The notes under the pieces are model-generated. The model was not told the DNA's origin, did no database searches, and worked only from the letters and a program-made list of their open reading frames with translations. The position numbers and the translations under genes are program-made. A DNA stretch of 64,000 bases from Citrus sinensis (Eukaryota; Streptophyta; Magnoliopsida; Sapindales; Rutaceae), in NCBI RefSeq assembly GCF_022201045.2, contig NC_068559.1:27907501-27971500 (forward strand). The letters are read 5' to 3'. This document shows, piece by piece, positions 37,371 to 49,376 of this stretch (the stretch's first letter is position 1; each line of letters opens with the position of its first letter).

Positions 37371-38066
37371 GGTAATTTTTCTTTTACTACTTAAATTATT
37401 GTGAAATGACAATTAGGAATGACAATTAGGTGCAACAAGTATCACACCATAATATTTTAATACTAAAGAGTTACAAAATATTATATTTTACTATCTTTCT
37501 ATTAGAACCATTAGCAGACTTATAAAAAAAAATACCCTTATTTTATGAAAAAAAACACATAAAATTTAATTAAACCTAATAATTTTCAGTAATGCATCCC
37601 AAAATACAAAATAAAAGTTTATATTTACATAAAAATGTAACCTAAAATTTTTTTATTACAATAATTTTTTATTCAATTAAATATCAATTTAATCTAAATT
37701 ATTAATTATCGATAAAAATTAACAAACAAGGATAATTAACAAATAGACATATATGCAAACACACGCATGCATGCATATAAATACATACATTTCAAAGACT
37801 AAATAATAAAGTTTATATTCAATCGATAACATACAAATTTATGATTTTTAATTTTAATTAATAATTAAAAGATAATTAAATATTAATCATTATACCAAAT
37901 AATTTTTCCATAAAGTAAGGGTAAAATTGATATTTTATTTGTCAATTAATAAAAATAATAAAATGTAAGATTTTATAATTTTTTCAGTGGTAAAATGCTA
38001 CAGTATAATACTTGTGGTACGTATTTGTTATTTCACAATAACTTGAGTAATAAAAAGAAAATAACC
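37371..38066. mobile_element. Non-autonomous TIR element, about 700 bp
   Basis: The left end GGTAATTTTTCTTTTACTAC, with AAATTATTGTGAAATGACAA after it, is an imperfect inverse of the right end (TTGTTATTTCACAATAACTT, then GAGTAATAAAAAGAAAATAACC). Similarity continues inward for about 180 bp (TACCCTTATTTTATGAAAAA left versus TTTTTCCATAAAGTAAGGGTA right). No coding capacity. The flanks do not give a clear target duplication, so the superfamily is open; a long TIR of this kind suggests Mutator-like. Divergence between arms suggests an older insertion than the other MITEs here. Confidence 0.7.
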
Positions 38067-39028
38067 TATTTGTTGTTAATTCACTAAGCATTAGATTATA
38101 GGATGAATATCTCCAATTATTTTACAAGGTAAGAAATTTATCTAATACTTACTAAAAACCGTCATTGTTATTGTTAATTTATCTTATTATTTTACAGGGA
38201 AAATAACCTATATATTGTTATCTCATATTAATGAATATCTCTCTATTTAAAAACTGTCATATAACTCTAGTTATTTCAAGAGTTTTGGGAGTGCAACAAT
38301 TGAATCATCAATTGCGTGAATGGATTTTTAACATAATCCAATGGAAACACGGCAGGCGTCTTCAAGAAAATAATGTAAAAATATGTTTCTATTTGTAATT
38401 TCTCTAAACATCTGCGGACCTTAATGTTATTGTTCTTTTTTTTTTTTTCAGTTAGTGAGATTCGTCGTTAGTTGCCGCGTAAATGAGCAGTTCATGTTGG
38501 GGCCCACCAACAAGAAATGGGTTTGAGTTGGCACCGAACTTTTGAACAAATCGATCGATTATCATCGATGTAGCCTTTTTTTTTTAACTTTTAGTAAATT
38601 AACTGTTCTTTTCGATAATAAAATATATGTTTTTTCCCTCCCTCTTGCACCTTTATCACTATTTGCACTTAAATTTAAATCGAATCCCTCTAATTTCTAT
38701 CATCGCTTTATGTCCGTAAAGTATTAGGGAAAAAAATATTTTTACAAATTAATCATTCCAGTGGTTATTGAAGTTTATTTTTATTTTTAGATTTTAATTT
38801 TTACCTTGAGTTTTAGTATGTCGTGTTATATATTGAATACTAATTGTACATTTATATTTTAATTTTAGTTGTTTTTTTATAAGTATTTTAATTTTAGTTG
38901 TAGTACACCTATAATGTTTTAAAAAAATATTATGATAAAATATTTATTTATCTTTAGTTTGGTTCATTTACTCTCCCAAATAATACACACTTATGCATAT
39001 CAGATATATTAGTAGTTTTCTGATCATG

Positions 39029-39132
39029 AATTTTAAAGTGCGGAAAAATCTGAAAAAAATTTAAAATCACAAGGTTTTAAAGGTTTACAGTTTTAAGCCT
39101 GCGGTTTTAAAGTTTTTCCACACTTTAAAATT
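39029..39132. repeat. Inverted repeat / hairpin
   Basis: AATTTTAAAGTGCGGAAAAA (39029-39048) pairs with TTTTTCCACACTTTAAAATT (39113-39132), one mismatch. The loop contains further TTTTAAA copies that could extend the stem. Possibly a small fold-back element. Confidence 0.6.
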
Positions 39133-39916
39133 TCAGAGTAAAACATTCCTATCAGATTTACACTTCGTAGATTTTTTTAGATATTTGATAGATTCAAATA
39201 TCAGAATTCACTTAGTTGGTTCAGCGTACCAACTTCCAAAAACTCATTTTGTAATCATACATTCTAGAATCTTTGACCCATTTTGCAGATTGCAGCTATA
39301 AATTTTGAGGCATTAACATTATTCTATCCAGGGGCGGTTCTCCCTGGCAAATTGCAATCATAAAAATGTCATTTTCCTAATCATAAAGGTCGGCTACAGC
39401 AAGTTTGGCCTTTTTATGTTGTTCAGTCTAATAATCTAAACAACTGGGAGATCCCTAGAAGGCTTACTAATGTTCTAATTTTGGTTCAATTTCATCAGAA
39501 CTAACGGCTGTCAATGACGAAAACTAGCAACACAATCTAAGGCTTGTTGGGTAGAATTCATTTAATGGCCAAATCTATGCCATTGCGTATCTGAAATTTG
39601 TCTTCTAGTGAATTTGCTGTTAGATTTTGGCCAATAAAAGAATTTAATTTTTTATTCATTATGCTAATCTAAACATTTTATATCCTATCCAATAATCCAA
39701 TATTCAATTGGTTGGTCAACACCTCTTCATCTTAACTCTTAAGATAGAGGGCTCCTTACTAGTTATAAGAGTATTTTTTTGATTTCTTATACTGGTATTA
39801 ATGGCTTCAATTCTACACATTAAATTTTGTTTGCGGGACTTTGATTGAACATTTGTAGTTTTGTACTATGTTAGGATTTGATTGTACATATCTGATATTA
39901 AAAAAAAAAAAATAGT

Positions 39917-40185
39917 ATCCTACAATAGATCCTCATAAATAGAAAAATAAAGGTACTTCAATTTATTTTTTTGAAATTTATTATAAGGATCCGACAAGAA
40001 TAACGTGTTGTAATACATCCTCATAAATGTATAAATAAGATATTTTTTAAAAAAAAAAAATTATAGTGACACGATGAGATTCCCATGTTATTGTGGATTC
40101 TCATAAATACAAAATGATGATATTTTATTATTATTTGTAATTAATTTTGATGATCCGACAAGACTGGATCCTCAAAAAATCAAAA
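39917..40185. repeat. Diverged tandem array with ATCCTCATAAAT core
   Basis: Cores TAGATCCTCATAAATAG (near 39927), ACATCCTCATAAATGTA (near 40014), GGATTCTCATAAATAC (near 40095) and GGATCCTCAAAAAATC (near 40165) recur about every 70-90 bp. A second shared motif GATCCGACAAGA occurs at about 39989 and 40153. This is an old, degenerate minisatellite-like array. Confidence 0.55.
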
Positions 40186-40293
40186 AATGAGTGCGTTAAT
40201 TATTATTTTAATTATTATCATGACTCAAATAGATAAAGAATTTTATAATACTTTTGAAGTACTATGTCAGTTATACAACAAGTAAACGATGGT

Positions 40294-40414
40294 ATGACAT
40301 TGTGTGCATTTATTTCAAGCAATTGATGATTATATAAAATTCAACTACATATATCATATATATATATATATATATATTAATTGATTGTACTATCTCTAAT
40401 GTATTTTAGAATTT
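40294..40414 (+). repeat. Dispersed repeat, copy 1
   Basis: Shares about 120 bp with 48184-48302 in opposite orientation. The clearest block is TGATTATATAAAATTCAACT followed by ACATATATCATAT; another is GTATTTTAGAATTTCT. A TA microsatellite has expanded inside this copy (40358-40377). Probably two copies of a MITE family whose ends I could not fix. Confidence 0.6.
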
Positions 40415-40539
40415 CTCTAAATAGACAACTGCATTAGAGATATAAAGTGGATAATCATAAACAAAGAAACGAGAGCACATCACATATTTATTTATTAATT
40501 AAATTTGTACGCAATATTGGTGATGAACATGTTACTTAG

Positions 40540-40680
40540 GTAGTGAGTACCAACTTGTTGAGTTGGTAGAATCTAACATGGCGAATGTGTAAGGTCTGAA
40601 CCTCATTTACATGAGTGAGAAAGGAGTTGAAACGTCGTTAAGGTTATAATATATGTTGCCAGGGCAAACACAAGATGGAG
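40540..40680 (+). mobile_element. Possible tRNA-derived SINE fragment
   Basis: TTGAGTTGGTAGA (about 40558-40570) resembles a tRNA A box. AGGTCTGAACCTC (about 40591-40603) resembles a B box, at tRNA-like spacing. The surrounding sequence is not a foldable tRNA. This pattern fits an old SINE head. No clear 3' tail or target duplication was found, so this is a weak call. Confidence 0.3.
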
Positions 40681-43609
40681 GCAAATGGTCAATTTTGAAC
40701 GTCCGAAACTGATTTTGTTTGTGTAATTGTAAGAAAACCATACATGGTAACATTCAATGCCCATATCTAGAAGACTAAAACCAAGATTTGCACCACTGGT
40801 TTTTCCTCATATTCCAAGGCAGCAGTCAGCCCATAACCGGCAAATTCGGGAAGATAGTAAAATTAAAATCCGTGAGCATGAAAAGAGATAAGATCAAAAG
40901 CATCTTTAAATTTCCTCCCGAATATTCAGAAATTAATTATATTTATTCAAAATGAGACTCCCGAAAATTGTTGAAGCAGTGCAACGGGCCTATAAATATG
41001 GTCAGTGTCAAATGAAATGTGCTCATGTTGAAATCTGAAGGACAGTGGTGTGTGGTTTGTTTATTAAATTGCTGTAAATGGGTCGTGTCCATGGCGATTC
41101 ATCCATTTTTACAGAGGCCAAGTAAGAAAATGGACGAATTGCCATGAACAGCGATCTCTTTATTGGGATGATTTTCTTTTACCAATAGTCTACAGTTGAA
41201 GAATTGGCGATGCAGGTGGCACATTGTACCTCAGAAAATCTCTATAGATAGATCCTGTTCATGGCATTTCTGCTACTATATTTAACGTATCTCGAAGAAA
41301 TATAAATGAACATGATTGAACAACGATCTTTCTATGGATGTGATTTCGCTTACAATACTCTCTTCTTCTCCCCTCGTTTTTTTCATTACTTCATGTGATT
41401 CAATTAGAAACAAACAGTAATTTGACTTTTTTCCTTCTTCTTTATCTGCTACCAGTTTATACATCTGTCAATAAGTCAATAATAAGTTCACATCACACAA
41501 GATATTAATTTGAAAAGTAATGGTGCTTTCCTGTGAAACTAAAAGAACCTTGCACATACAAAACAAAGGCAAAGCTTATCTTACAAATATTGTAATAAAT
41601 AGTCAATAGATATGGATTATTGATTTTTATATTTTTTAAATTTAATGGATGAAAGTAATTTTAACGTAAAACGAGGTACCGGTGCAATAGTAATTTAAAG
41701 AAAATTTTATTTTAATCACATATTTATTTATTTTTTCAAATAATTCCTCATTGATTTTGTATAATTGTATAGTCTTCTATATTTATTTTTAAATTTTTTT
41801 AAAAAGTTTTTACTATATTTTTATAAGGATCTAAATGATTATCATGTTCATAATATATGCACAAATTCTGAATATATATTTGCACATGTATTTATAAAAT
41901 CTTGTCTCTCTTAAGATATAAATTAGATTTTTTTTCTACACACACACACACACACATACCATAAATGCTTTCACATAGATTTTGTAATCTAAATGTAGCA
42001 TCCTAAATTATAAGAGATATTATATATCATAAATATTCTATGAATTATTAGAAAAATGGTACACTGAATAAATTACCCAAATTTCTAATAATTTCACAAA
42101 ATATAAAAACCAATAAGCTACCACATTCTAGCTATGGGCAAAAAGGATTTTCAGATGGAAGATTTCAACTTTTCGATTGGATCAATGATTCAAATATGTG
42201 AGCAAATAATCAATTAAATTGAATTTAGATGTATTTATTAAATTAATTAAGAAACCCAAATTTATCTATAAATTATATAGAAAGTGCAAACAAAATGTTA
42301 GAGATTAATAATTTCAATGAAGAAAATATAAAACAAATTGAAAAGTTATGAGATCAAATGAGCAAAGAATTTTATAAGGTTAAACAATTAATGAAATAAT
42401 TCAACGTTTAAGATCAAGATAAATTAAAGTAAGAGATCATTAATATAACGAATAAAAACTCAATAGATGTAAGATTAAACAAGTTAGAGATTCAATTAGA
42501 TAAAATAGAAAAAAAATTGTTGAGAAACTTAGTACTAAATTTGGTATAAATATAAATAAATTTTTTTTAAAGAAAATTGAAGTTCGAAGATACAGTTACG
42601 ATAAAGAGGGCAATTAGATTGATCTCCAACCAACCATCAATGCAATTTAAATGAAAGATGATGTAGTTTTTATACCGGAGCAGTTCAACAAATTTCATCA
42701 TCTATAAAAATTTCCAAGCAAATAGCAAAGTTACTAGAACTTGATGATGATGTAGTTTTTAACATTTTGTAATTTACAAAATGCGTCATTTTATTCAAGG
42801 TTTGCTCTCTTTGCCTTTCTTTTGAGATTTATAAAAATCTATTTAATATCTCTAATAGTCATAAGTTGGTTTGATGAGACCAAATGCAATCAAAATCAAA
42901 TCTTCTTTGCCAGATGAAAACCAAGCAAAAACCTTATAAAAGAAGATGAAGAGATGCAACCAAAAACGTGATAAGGGAAAATGTGGATAGAATTTTGGGA
43001 TTTGCCATTGACGTTGACTAAAGGGTGGCTAATATCCCTCCTGGGAAATTTCAAAGATTTTTACAGGCATCTTGGGGTTTAAAACAAAATTTTAAAACTC
43101 ATCGACTTTTTTATAATTATAAACTTTACTAAGGATTTTAAATCTTTTAGCTGGTAACGTACAGCTAATGTAACGGAAGTTTTGCCAAAAAGAAATCGGC
43201 AATATCATTCTCATAACGTTAAAAAAAAAAAAAAAAAAAAAAGGGGTCATTGATAGATCATCTGAGCTCTCGCACAAAGTATGACTCCCTGCGTTCAATC
43301 AGCGTAACGAGAAAGCATGTGGTACAATAAATTGGTATTTATGTTTCCACTAAATTACAATATGGGAATCTAAAACTTTCTACCCTAGTTCCCACAAAAA
43401 TAAAAAATGTTACACCATATGTGCTGAAGCCCCACAATATACAATCTCACTTTTAGACAGTGGTAGCCCTGCTGACGAGGGTGATTTTTGCTGCAGACTC
43501 GGGAAGCATAGAAGTTATTTTTAAGGGATTACTGTTACATGGGTGGCTCTCAGCTCCCTCCTGATCTGCAAAACCAATCCGATTGATTCATCTCTTCTCT
43601 ACAATGCTA

Positions 43610-46600
43610 TCACCTATTGACACGACTAATTATATATCGCCCCTTTTCTAGATCATAAATTGTCTTTAACTGGGGTTTCCTCCACTTTGATATGGACCAT
43701 GCTATGACCATCAACATTATTGAAAGGGCAATTAGAGATAGAAGCGTGGGCGAGTCATCACTGATTATGGTAGAAATCCAGCTAGGATGCAGTTCATCCA
43801 AGACAGCCGTGCTCTGCAAAATAAAAGCTCCCAATGCCCAATCAAGAGGGATATTTTCCACCTGGTTTGCAAACCTTATCCTGTTCAAATGTAATTCAAG
43901 TCAATTGGGTTTCACCAATTTACCGGACCAGGAAAAAAGGAAAAAAAATGAAGCTAGGGCCATGTTAATGATTCTCTAGGCCAAACCAAGAGTTTGATTT
44001 GTCTAGGACTAAAATCAAATGTTATGAAATTAATTATGTGTGGTTCATGATGCTACACTAAACAAGTAAATAAAAAAGATATACCTTTCATCATCCAAAG
44101 AAATTCCAAGACTGTCGTGAAGTAAGGCCACAATATATGCTGATGAGAAACAATAGCGCAGCAGATCTTCATCATCAAGTGACTGGTGTTTCTTTTTCAA
44201 CTTTGACCAATCTTCTCCGCAGAATTGTTCTCCAGCCATCAGGAGATGAGAAAGAAATGCCCTCTGGTGCAACCCAAAAAACTAAGCAAGCAGAAGGAGA
44301 AACCAGCATAGACAAAAAGGGTTAATAAATAATGCAAAAAGTGCATCTATATGCACAATATTTGTCATATGGCAGCTCAATCCTTTCTTCCAAATGGTTC
44401 CATATAAGGATAATTCAAACCCGAAATCTAAAGAAGCTAAAAAATGTTCACCTATCAAAATGAGAGATGGATACCTTTGAAGTATGGAAGAAATTTTCTG
44501 TGGCCAAAAATTTTCCCTGAAGCTTGGGCATGAACGTTGAACCCAAATAGCAGCTTTTATAAGAGCATTTCTCTGCAGTGAAAAGAAAAGACGACAATCA
44601 TTACTGCTGCTGAAAAGAACCTGAGCACTGATGATACGATTGCTCTAAGAGAATTTTAACCTTTTTCCTTTTGTAATAGTGTTAATGCAGCAGATCTACA
44701 TTCTGAGAAGTTACCCCCTGCTTGAAGAGTAGATAAATCGATCTTTGCAGCCAAAGAACCTGGTGAGGACTCCACACGATGCAAGTACCCTTTAGGAGAA
44801 CAAGGATCTATATATGTTCCCTTCTGCAGTGACTCTGCAGCTGCATTAACACAATGATCAATGAATATCATATTTCCAGAGACAAAAAAATTGCAGATGT
44901 CCATACTAACTAAATCAAAGAATAAATAAATTCAGTTCGATAGTAGAACAAGAGAAAGATTTTATGCACTAGCAAGCATTTGGGGTCAAAGAAGAATGCA
45001 AAAGAGGTGCTAAGCTCTTATGGTTGCAATAATCACGCCAACCTCCTAATAATTGCAATAGCCACTAAACAAAGAAAGCAGATAAGCAATATATCTAAAC
45101 CTTTTCTTTTCCCAATTTGAGTTGTTGGTTGATTCAGAAATAAGTCTCTAAGTCTTAATAAAAGACAAGACTCGGAAGGATACTTAAATAAAGTTCAGCC
45201 CAAGTCATTTAAGATGCAGAGTTTAAGGCATGGTTTACAAGTTCTAGAATTTATAAAGTCTATACACGGAATCCTAAGGCTTCTATAATTACCTGTGTTA
45301 AAATCTCCTGAAGAAAGTGATTCCCTCAATGTCTCAAATGCAACATTCTGCAAAATGAAACAGGTTACAGAAACTACTAACCAAAAATAGCCAAGTTCAG
45401 AAAGACAATTGAAATATTAGCAGGAAAACTATGAATTTGTATGACTGTTCACAACTGCTAGAGAAGTGGTAACAAGAAATCTAACCGAAATCTGCCTACT
45501 CACCCACTAGACAAGTTCATTCAAGCAGCAAAAGACTAAAATCTGTTCAACTTGAGTAAATGCAGTTTTACATTGGTTCTTTGCAATTCACCGAGGGAAA
45601 AAGAAAATTTCACAGCATCCGCTGAATTAGAAATTACAACAGAGACAAGAGTTATCATGCAATAAGTTTTTTTTTTTTCACAAGCCTGTGGAAAGCCTAA
45701 AACTGGCAGTTCCCTAGCACAAACTAAGAGGTAATGTAAAAAACATCTAAGCCTAATCAGTGGGGCAGTCAAGGCTTCTACGCAACCCATTTTCATGCCA
45801 ACCCACCAATATCTTACCATCAGTAGCATACTTAAAGATCATAAAAGACAATAACCCCTGTGGACCATATATGTTGATCCATGAAAAAGGGTAATAAAGC
45901 GTACTTAACTAAGCTCACCGCTCAGAAACACTTAATAACAATGAAGAAAATGAAAATGATTCTTCCAAAAGAAACAGAAGCAATATAGAAAATGGTTACC
46001 TGGCCAAAATGAAGAAAACTGTGGCTATAGAGATTGTAAGTGACATTCCCAAATTTAAGAGTACGTGAAAACTCCCGAGGCAATGGCTCATCCGAAACAA
46101 ATGTCACCTGAAACAAAAGCACACCAGTTATTGTAACTAACGATTCAGATATCATTTGGCAAGAACGTTGTCCATTCCAAATTATAGAAAGTTCCTAAAG
46201 GAGAAAGAGGGAAAAGGAACCTGAACAGAGGCACCACCAAGTTCAATAATCCCAGTAGTTTCTGAAGGATCACCTCCAAGCGTACCAAGTGCATAGTTGG
46301 CAACAATCCAAGCATATACACCCTCATCAGAACCTAATACATTTGTAAAATCAATCACATTCAGCTTCTAGAATTGTAAGAAACTCAAAAGAACACAAAA
46401 CACGACCACGCTAGTCTGATTTTTCATTATTGATAACGAAGACCTGCTATAATCTTGCTGCTTATATTTACATTTCTAATATGCTAGGATTCCGCGTACA
46501 AACAAAATTCCTCCTCATCCACATTATAACCTAAATATATCATCAACAAATTACAAAAGGTCCGGAACATACCCGTAATCACAGTTGCCCAATCATCTGC

Positions 46601-47161
46601 GAACCTAAACCCAGAGACTCTAAGCACGCGTCGACAAGAATCCAAAATCTTATCCTGAACCACAACATCCACTAACCTCAAGCCGGCAGTGGCCATTAAC
46701 CTAATTTCAGTGTCGGCCCAAAACGCGGGGGGGACTTTCCTCTTGGCAAAATCCAGCAAATCCTTCAAAGAATCCCCCGCATTGGTCGGATTAACCGCAT
46801 AGGACGAGAGACCCGGATTGAGCCTCATGCTGCCCAAATCAAAGTCGAAGTGATTGGTCTCGGTGTCGTAACTGAAGACGTGGATTCTGGTGCCGGTGCT
46901 GCCCCCGTCGAGTAGGACGCCGTATTTGACAGAACTGGGCGGGAACGAGGGTTTAGCGGCGTGGATGAAGACGTAATAGCAGGAGATAAGCGTGATGAGG
47001 GTGGCAGTTAATGCGATGGGGATTGCGAACGAGGAGGGATTCGATTTGGTGGGTTTTGGATTCCGAGAGAAGAGGTTGGTGGATCTCGTAAGGGGTCGGG
47101 TTTGGAGCTTGATTGGATCCATGTTGGAATTGATCCGTGTACGCGCATGCGATCGTCGCAT
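43610..47161 (-). CDS. APY6: GDA1/CD39 apyrase (nucleoside phosphatase), APY6-like
   Basis: Membrane nucleoside tri-/diphosphatase of the GDA1/CD39 family. Eight minus-strand exons: 47161-46573, 46333-46221, 46107-46000, 45347-45293, 44840-44661, 44572-44475, 44281-44085 and 43880-43610, total 536 residues in frame. The start is the ATG at 47161 (MRRSHARTRIN), which matches the MRRSHAR start I recall for Arabidopsis APY6. Transmembrane helices lie at residues about 45-68 and near the C-terminus (LIALSIMLMVIAWSISKW), a two-anchor topology. The apyrase conserved regions are present: DGGSTGTRIHVF (residues 85-96), LMATAGLR, the block ending GSDEGVYAW, IIELGGASVQVTF and PLDWALGAF. Cys and N-glycosylation sites are consistent with a luminal or extracellular catalytic domain. 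A hydrophobic upstream ORF abuts the start. It looks intact. Confidence 0.94.
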
Positions 47162-47223
47162 CAAAGACTGAGCAGGATTGGGAGTAGTAATAATAATCTT
47201 ACTGGTAATGCCGTGAGAATCAT
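47161..47223 (-). promoter_or_regulatory. Upstream ORF whose stop overlaps the APY6 start codon
   Basis: Minus-strand ATG at 47223 opens a 20-codon frame (MILTALPVRLLLLL...) that ends in TGA at 47163-47161. The last base of this stop is the first base of the main ATG (TGATG). Such a layout permits termination-reinitiation. The peptide is very Leu-rich. Whether the mRNA starts upstream of it is unknown. Confidence 0.5.
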
Positions 47224-48183
47224 ATGTTTTTTCTTTTTCTTTTTCCTCTGAGACCCACAAAAAAAAAAAAAAAAAAATGCAAGAAATTTAATTCGTCGAT
47301 GAGTTAAATACAGAGAATTAGAGGGAGAGGGCTTTCGTTACACGGTTTCGCCCTCCCTCTCCGCTTTCAGATCGATCTGGTAATTATGGAGGTAAAATCA
47401 AATCAGACCTAACGATTTTATTTTTATTTTATTTTTAAATTTTTTTTCCCCTTCTATGCCACCACCACCTTCTAAGATTTTGCGTCGCGTTTGCGCAACA
47501 GCGCAAGTGCTTGGAATTTTTTTTTTTTTTTTTTTTTTTCAATCAAATGACACTTTGGATTACATGTTTTCGCAAAGTGAGGCCTGTTCTATTTGTTTTT
47601 GGACTTGTGATTGTGAATTGTGACAACAGAAAATGCCTTCGATCTCCTTGACACGAGACGAAATTAAGAGAGAAATTCTTCTTGCGTTGATTATTGAATT
47701 TGCTTTAGTTTTCTTACAAAGCTATGATGACAAAGTCAAATGCAAATATTTTCTTAAGGTGTTCATGTGTTGGATAGTCAATTGGAAAATGAGAGAAAAT
47801 TAAATTCTGGTATACTTCTTTCTATGGGATGAATAATCCTTATAATTATAAATACAAATTTGCTGGCATGACATAATTATATATTCTTTTTTAGTAGTTA
47901 CACTTTACAAGTTTCCATTTACAAAACTAGGGTATTTAATGCTAATAATGTTTACAGCTGCTTCAACCCACAAAGTCAACCAACAAAACTCTTCATTTTT
48001 TCATCCTTCACCACTAAAATTCAACCACTGCTTCTGACCGGAAAGGTAGCATATTTTTTTTTTTTCATTTTCATTCTTATTTTTTATGTTTCTTTTTTTT
48101 AATTTCTTCTTAAACTCTTTTAAGTTTCACTAGTGTCTGGATGGGGAGAATACACCGTATTGGAGATTCAACTTTAATAATGG

Positions 48184-48302
48184 AAAAATTCTAAAATATC
48201 TCTGATATATTACAATTAATTGATGCACATATGATATATGTAGTTGAATTTAATATAATCACCACTTATATGATAATTTTTCAAAATAAATGTACATGTC
48301 AT
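48184..48302 (-). repeat. Dispersed repeat, copy 2
   Basis: Inverse-orientation relative of 40294-40414. Read on the minus strand it contains TGATTATATTAAATTCAACT and ACATATATCATATG, and ends GATATTTTAGAATTTT. It lacks the TA expansion of copy 1 and so is probably closer to the original. Confidence 0.6.
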
Positions 48303-48692
48303 GTATGCCGTGGTCTTTGTATAGGTTCTATGAATACAAGTTTTCTAGAGGTGACTTGTGGTTTTTGTTTTTTGTATTTTTATTTTCCTTTGTGAATTTT
48401 TTACTTATCTTTTGTGATGACTTTGGGCATTCATAAGGGAAGTTATTTGAATGATATTAATTTTGGCGAAACCATTGCCTATACTTTGGCTTACAACTTA
48501 ATGTTAAGATTGATTTATTTCTATTAATTACCAAGTTAGATTAATTATGCGTAATGCATCAAAACTGGATCTTCAACGCTTCGGGTTGTTTAGATTCTTT
48601 TGTAAGGATGAAAGGTTTGTCATTTCACTTATAATCTTTGAGGTTTTTGATGATATGATTTATAATAGTTTCATTAACAAAAATAATAATAA

Positions 48693-49376
48693 GGGAAAAT
48701 GAGAGTGAGCACCCCAACGTTTGGGAAAATGGACATAAACCTCTTAACATTCCAAAAAATACATATAACCCCTTTTTTATTAGTAAATTTTATTTTTTTA
48801 AATAGTAAATTTATTTCTAATTTACAATTACTATTATATCCCTATAATAAATAAATCAATATATATGACTTCACACAATGAGCCCCCAATTTTACTTTCC
48901 ACTAGCCCAATTTGCCTTTCATCCAATATAAGCCTATTTAATATCTCATTTTGCCTAATTTGCTCTGAAAGAAAATAACTTTGATTTTAAGTTTATCTAT
49001 TATTCATCATTTTTTACCATCCTATGGTTGAGAATGATATATTCATAATTTAGAGTGAATAATTTGGACAAAAGGTAATTATATCTCAATTTTAAGTTTT
49101 AAATAAAAGGTTGTAGATTTTATTATACATGTCATTGATGACATGTCTTAGATCAATATATTGATTTATTTATTATAGGGGTATAGTAGTAATCATAAAT
49201 AAAAAGTGAATTTACTATTAAAACAAATGAAATTTACTATTAAATTAAAAGCAAATTTACTATTAAAACAAATGAAATTTGCTAACAAAAATGGGGGTTG
49301 TATATATATTTTTTGAAATGTAAGAGAATTTTATGTCCTTTTTCCCAAATATTAGAGGGTTCTATGTACTTTTCCC
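48693..49376. mobile_element. Mutator-like non-autonomous element with 9-bp target duplication
   Basis: The 684-bp element begins GGGAAAATGAGAGTGAGCAC and ends GGGTTCTATGTACTTTTCCC. The arms are imperfect inverses for about 170-200 bp, including CCCTATAATAAATAAATCAA on the left and the matching TTGATTTATTTATTATAGGG block on the right (near 49157-49181). Flanking 9-bp repeats TAATAATAA are identical (48684-48692 and 49377-49385), though the simple TAA composition weakens that evidence slightly. No coding capacity. Confidence 0.82.

Larger units (their letters stand above)
36171..43609. other. 7.4-kb gene-free repeat-rich stretch
   Basis: Starts with the RING-CH gene promoter (short GAGAGA-like CT tract at 36172-36187). 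The rest is very AT-rich. It contains a long-TIR element (37371-38066), a hairpin (39029-39132), a diverged tandem array (39917-40185), a dispersed repeat copy (40294-40414), a tRNA-like SINE candidate (40540-40680), a CA microsatellite (41938-41956) and a poly-A run (43221-43242). The segment 42100-42800 is purine-rich and may be old decayed coding DNA, but I cannot name it. Confidence 0.6.

Noticed and set aside
42100-42800. Purine-rich stretch that might be old decayed coding DNA
   Set aside because: No domain could be recognised on either strand; the composition alone is not enough.
47224-47260. Longer N-terminus for the APY6-like protein starting near 47260
   Set aside because: The upstream in-frame codon is TTG, and MRRSHAR at 47161 matches the family start I recall.
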